Program-made: the position numbers and the translations under genes
The notes under the pieces: model-generated
What the model saw: the letters and a program-made list of their open reading frames with translations, nothing else
What the model was told of the DNA's origin: nothing
Database searches by the model: none
Virus record (IMG/VR): IMGVR_UViG_3300031772_000179
Location: 1-31,746 of that record
Reading direction: 5' to 3' (one strand)
Length of the DNA stretch: 31,746 nucleotides
Origin: a virus
Shown: positions 29,887 to 31,746 of the stretch, in pieces
How positions within the stretch are numbered: position 1 is the first letter of the stretch
Layout: each line of letters begins with the position of its first letter

Positions 29887-30873
29887 TTAACTTACTGCGT
29901 GATAGATACAGACAATCCAGTTGGCATTTAGAACCTTAGCAACATAAGTTGCTTTCCAACCGGAGGTCGTTCTCTGATCTAGAGGATCTGCTGTTCCAGC
30001 CGATCCAAGTGGTTTGACGATATTTTTTAAACTTTCGCCGGAGATTCTCGTCTGTGCGACTGCGTTCTCACCTAAGATCAAAGTTCCATAGACTGTCGTT
30101 ACCAAAAGTCCACCTGTGGTATAAGCATTTGTGGATTCAACGAACCTCACTCCTGCTAACGATCCGACTTCGTTTGGCATGACATCACTCTTATTCGGAT
30201 ATTTCTCTACCGGAATCCAACCAGTCGCATCATCCAAATCATAAGTCGTATAAGGATGAACGATACCTACATAACAAGCGTTCAAAGGTGTGGTATTATA
30301 CCCGGTTGAAGGATTAATCATGCTGGTTAATGGCCGGGCATTGTTATTCTTCAGAGTCCGGACTGCTTCTTTGACTTCTGCGCGATCCAATTTCATTCCC
30401 GGCCCGACTGTCACTGCTGTAGTAGAAGTTGAAGCCCACTGTGCGGATGCTCCGGCAACCATGACTGCTTTTGCTAACTGATCCAATGAATCTCCTGCCT
30501 GAACTCCCAGAATCTCTGCGGTTTCAGTCAAGATAGGATCATAAGTTTCCATTAAGACTACATCGCTAAGAGTTACATAGTCGCCATATTGAGAAACTGT
30601 TGCCACCATGTCGGTTACTGAAAGTGAAGAACCGGCTGGTGTAACACCCTCACTAAGAGCGGTTGTCGTGGCTGTCAAAAGTCCATATCTGCGGAATTTA
30701 ACGATATTAGTACCTGAATTTCGGGGAATATCTCTTACTTGGCAAAATCTGTTATGAACAAATGCCGGAATTGCTTTATCCAGAAGAACTTTATCATAGA
30801 AGTTATTGACCTCGCGGGCAATAGTACCTGTGGTTGTACCTGTTTGTGTTGCTGATCTAATTGTATTAGCCAT
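29887..30873 (-). CDS. Major capsid protein, N4-gp56 family
   Basis: A 328-residue protein that follows the N4-gp56 capsid pattern: VNNFYDKVLLDKAIPAFVHNRFCQVRDIPRNSGTNIVKFRRYGLL, then LSEGVTPAGSSLSVTDMVATVSQYGDYVTLSDVV, then ETAEILGVQAGDSLDQLAKAVMVAGASA. The middle GYNTTPLNACYVGIVHPYTTYDL and the C-terminal domain agree with an HK97-type fold. It assembles the icosahedral head. The ribosome site is weak (AAGAGAAAAT before ATG), surprising for the most abundant virion protein. A promoter pair and an intrinsic terminator lie in its leader. Confidence 0.85.
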   Translation of the reverse strand: MANTIRSATQTGTTTGTIAREVNNFYDKVLLDKAIPAFVHNRFCQVRDIPRNSGTNIVKFRRYGLLTATTTALSEGVTPAGSSLSVTDMVATVSQYGDYVTLSDVVLMETYDPILTETAEILGVQAGDSLDQLAKAVMVAGASAQWASTSTTAVTVGPGMKLDRAEVKEAVRTLKNNNARPLTSMINPSTGYNTTPLNACYVGIVHPYTTYDLDDATGWIPVEKYPNKSDVMPNEVGSLAGVRFVESTNAYTTGGLLVTTVYGTLILGENAVAQTRISGESLKNIVKPLGSAGTADPLDQRTTSGWKATYVAKVLNANWIVCIYHAVS

Positions 30874-30892
30874 ATTTTCTCTTTTTGTTCAA

Positions 30893-30922
30893 TAAAAAAA
30901 GCGCTCACCTTTCGGTAGCGCT
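30893..30922 (-). terminator. Intrinsic terminator in the capsid gene leader
   Basis: On the minus strand AGCGCTACC (30922-30914) pairs with GGT-G-AGCGCT (30909-30900, one bulge) around a GAAA tetraloop, followed by seven T. It lies between the tandem promoters and the capsid start, about 20 bases before the ATG. It could end transcripts from the upstream genes, attenuate the capsid transcript or serve as a processing site. Confidence 0.8.
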
Positions 30923-30948
30923 TCTGTTTTTCAGTAGCTTACTAATTA

Positions 30949-30993
30949 ACTATACTAAATACATTATACCATTGTCAAATATACCAATGTCAA
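30949..30993 (-). promoter_or_regulatory. Tandem overlapping promoters of the capsid operon
   Basis: Two TTGACA boxes (30993-30988 and 30978-30973) begin two tandem copies of a 15-base sequence, TTGACATTGGTATAT and TTGACAATGGTATAA. The first pairs with TATAAT (30968-30963) at 19 bases, the second with TATAGT (30954-30949) at 18 bases. Two start points about 14 bases apart are predicted, around 30942 and 30956. The repeats may be a binding site as well as promoter boxes. Confidence 0.6.
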
Positions 30994-31012
30994 GTCCTGT
31001 TTTTGTGCCTAT

Positions 31013-31531
31013 TTAAGTGAGTTGTTTTGATACCTGTTCTCCGGTTTCCGGTTTCACCCTGTCAATCTTCCATCTATCTCCGGCATGGGTTGTTTGATGA
31101 TATTCCTGTTCAATGTTATCGGCAATCGCTTCCGGAACAGTCCAATACTTGCCTTTCGGAATCGTAACCCGATAGCCATTGAATGTTTTACTCCAGACTG
31201 CACCGCTTACTGCCACCATTTCTCCGTTTACTTCTCTTACTTCTCCGGGTTTCTCGCCTTCATCTAAAGGAATCAGTACCCGGACTGTCGGCTGTGATGC
31301 AAGAAATTTCTTCATCCGTTCCACTTTGGTTTCCCACCTGCGGTCATCTGCTTCTCGTACCTGTGTAGATTCAACCGGTTCAAGAGTCTTTACTGGTTTA
31401 GCACTTTGCATGGCTCTGATAGTAGTAATAAGAGGGGCTTTCGTAGTAAAATTCTTTAATTCCTCTTCCGGAATACCCAATGTAACGGCTTTTTCTTTTA
31501 ATTGTGCGAGTGTAAGTTCTTCTAATTTCAT
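31013..31531 (-). CDS. Head-associated protein with SAP/HeH-like N-terminus
   Basis: A 172-residue protein with a GGAGGAATT ribosome site. The N-terminus (LEELTLAQLKEKAVTLGIPEEELKNFTTKAPLITTIRAM) has the helix-extended loop-helix pattern of SAP/HeH domains that bind nucleic acid. A charged linker follows, then a beta-rich domain (PTVRVLIPLDEGEKPGEVREVNGEMVAVSGAVWSKTFNGYRVTIPKGKYWTVPEAIADNIEQ). The second half resembles small phage head proteins encoded near capsid genes. It lies where a scaffold is often found, but its composition is not typical of one. Confidence 0.55.
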   Translation of the reverse strand: MKLEELTLAQLKEKAVTLGIPEEELKNFTTKAPLITTIRAMQSAKPVKTLEPVESTQVREADDRRWETKVERMKKFLASQPTVRVLIPLDEGEKPGEVREVNGEMVAVSGAVWSKTFNGYRVTIPKGKYWTVPEAIADNIEQEYHQTTHAGDRWKIDRVKPETGEQVSKQLT

Positions 31532-31540
31532 AATTCCTCC

Positions 31541-31746
31541 TTAACTATTATAACCGAATATCTTAGCTTTTTGAGCGGCTATATCTTCTTTGCTTGCCTT
31601 GCTCCAATCCTTGCCGCCACTTCCTGTCGGTCTGACAGATGATCCGCCAGTACGAGTAGCCTCTGCCTGTTCTCTCGCTTGGCGTTCCTTCTCTGCTCCG
31701 ATCTTCTCTAAGTCATCACCGGCGACTATCTTAAATATAACATGGG
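31541..31746 (-). CDS. C-terminal end of a larger protein (possibly portal), cut by window edge
   Basis: The last 68 codons of a gene entering from the right edge, ending at a TAA (31543-31541) ten bases before the next ATG. The visible part is a charged helical stretch (DDLEKIGAEKERQAREQAEA), a Gly/Ser/Thr linker (TRTGGSSVRPTGSGG) and a final helix (SKASKEDIAAQKAKIFGYNS). A flexible, charged C-terminus upstream of the head genes would suit a portal protein, but there is not enough sequence to identify it. Confidence 0.55.
   Translation of the reverse strand, partial: HVIFKIVAGDDLEKIGAEKERQAREQAEATRTGGSSVRPTGSGGKDWSKASKEDIAAQKAKIFGYNS

Noticed and set aside
1-31746. Alternative genetic code (TGA read as Gly or Trp)
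   Set aside because: All long genes, including one of 2489 codons, are open with the standard code, and TGA is used as a stop at many overlapping ATGA junctions.
1-31746. tRNA, CRISPR array, insertion sequence or integrase with att site
   Set aside because: I saw no cloverleaf with a T-loop motif, no regularly spaced repeats, no transposase or recombinase gene. The 16S-like sequence at 5907-5921 was considered as an att core, but it is only 15 bases, lies inside a hairpin and has no integrase nearby.

Overview
The window looks like a 31.7 kb piece of a tailed double-stranded DNA phage with a short, podovirus-like tail. It could be a free genome, a metagenome contig or part of a prophage. The marks are an N4-gp56-type major capsid protein, a gp4-like head-tail adaptor, beta-helix spike/fibre proteins, a 2489-residue ejection-type protein, a lysis cassette and a RecT/Bet plus PD-(D/E)XK recombination pair. 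DNA is AT-rich and the standard genetic code works throughout. The -35/-10 boxes are canonical for a sigma70-like factor, and the strong ribosome sites match a 16S rRNA ending in CCTCCTTTC. The host is therefore bacterial but cannot be named. Terminase, a complete portal, DNA polymerase and integrase are not visible and may lie outside the window, so lifestyle is undecided.

Every protein gene I accept is on the minus strand, so the genome reads from right to left. 31746-27283 is the head region: the end of a possible portal, a head-associated protein, the capsid protein, two tandem paralogous small proteins, a beta-helix protein and small accessory proteins. 27183-17225 is the adaptor and tail region: a 1173-residue spike/fibre, small carbohydrate-binding or beta-sandwich proteins, further fibre-like proteins and a coiled-coil internal protein. 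17222-9753 is the giant polyvalent protein, with an HExxH metalloprotease site, a membrane segment and a lysozyme-like C-terminus. 9756-8078 is lysis: small membrane proteins and a C39-like cysteine peptidase with a coiled coil. 8029-5579 holds a conserved small protein, a metallophosphoesterase and a second C39-like peptidase. 4948-1 is an early-type operon: HTH regulator, RecT/Bet, zinc-ribbon proteins, HNH nucleases, PD-(D/E)XK nuclease, SWIM zinc finger, winged helix and an RlpA-like secreted protein. Many genes overlap by ATGA or follow the previous stop through short TAA-(A)nT-ATG junctions, implying translational coupling.

The most unusual part is the regulatory stretch 4946-6013. On the minus strand it holds a near-perfect promoter sitting in a palindrome upstream of a possibly leaderless HTH gene. 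It also holds a structured non-coding segment of about 230 bases. On the plus strand it holds a compact, autonomous small-RNA locus: consensus promoter, three hairpins and an intrinsic terminator in about 110 bases. Finally, a minus-strand leader hairpin carries in its loop an exact 15-base copy of the 3' end of 16S rRNA, the anti-Shine-Dalgarno tail. Separately, both the capsid gene and the tail operon are preceded by promoter, then intrinsic terminator, then start codon, an arrangement that suggests attenuation or antitermination.

All functions are read from sequence motifs by eye. No database search, folding calculation or expression data was available.
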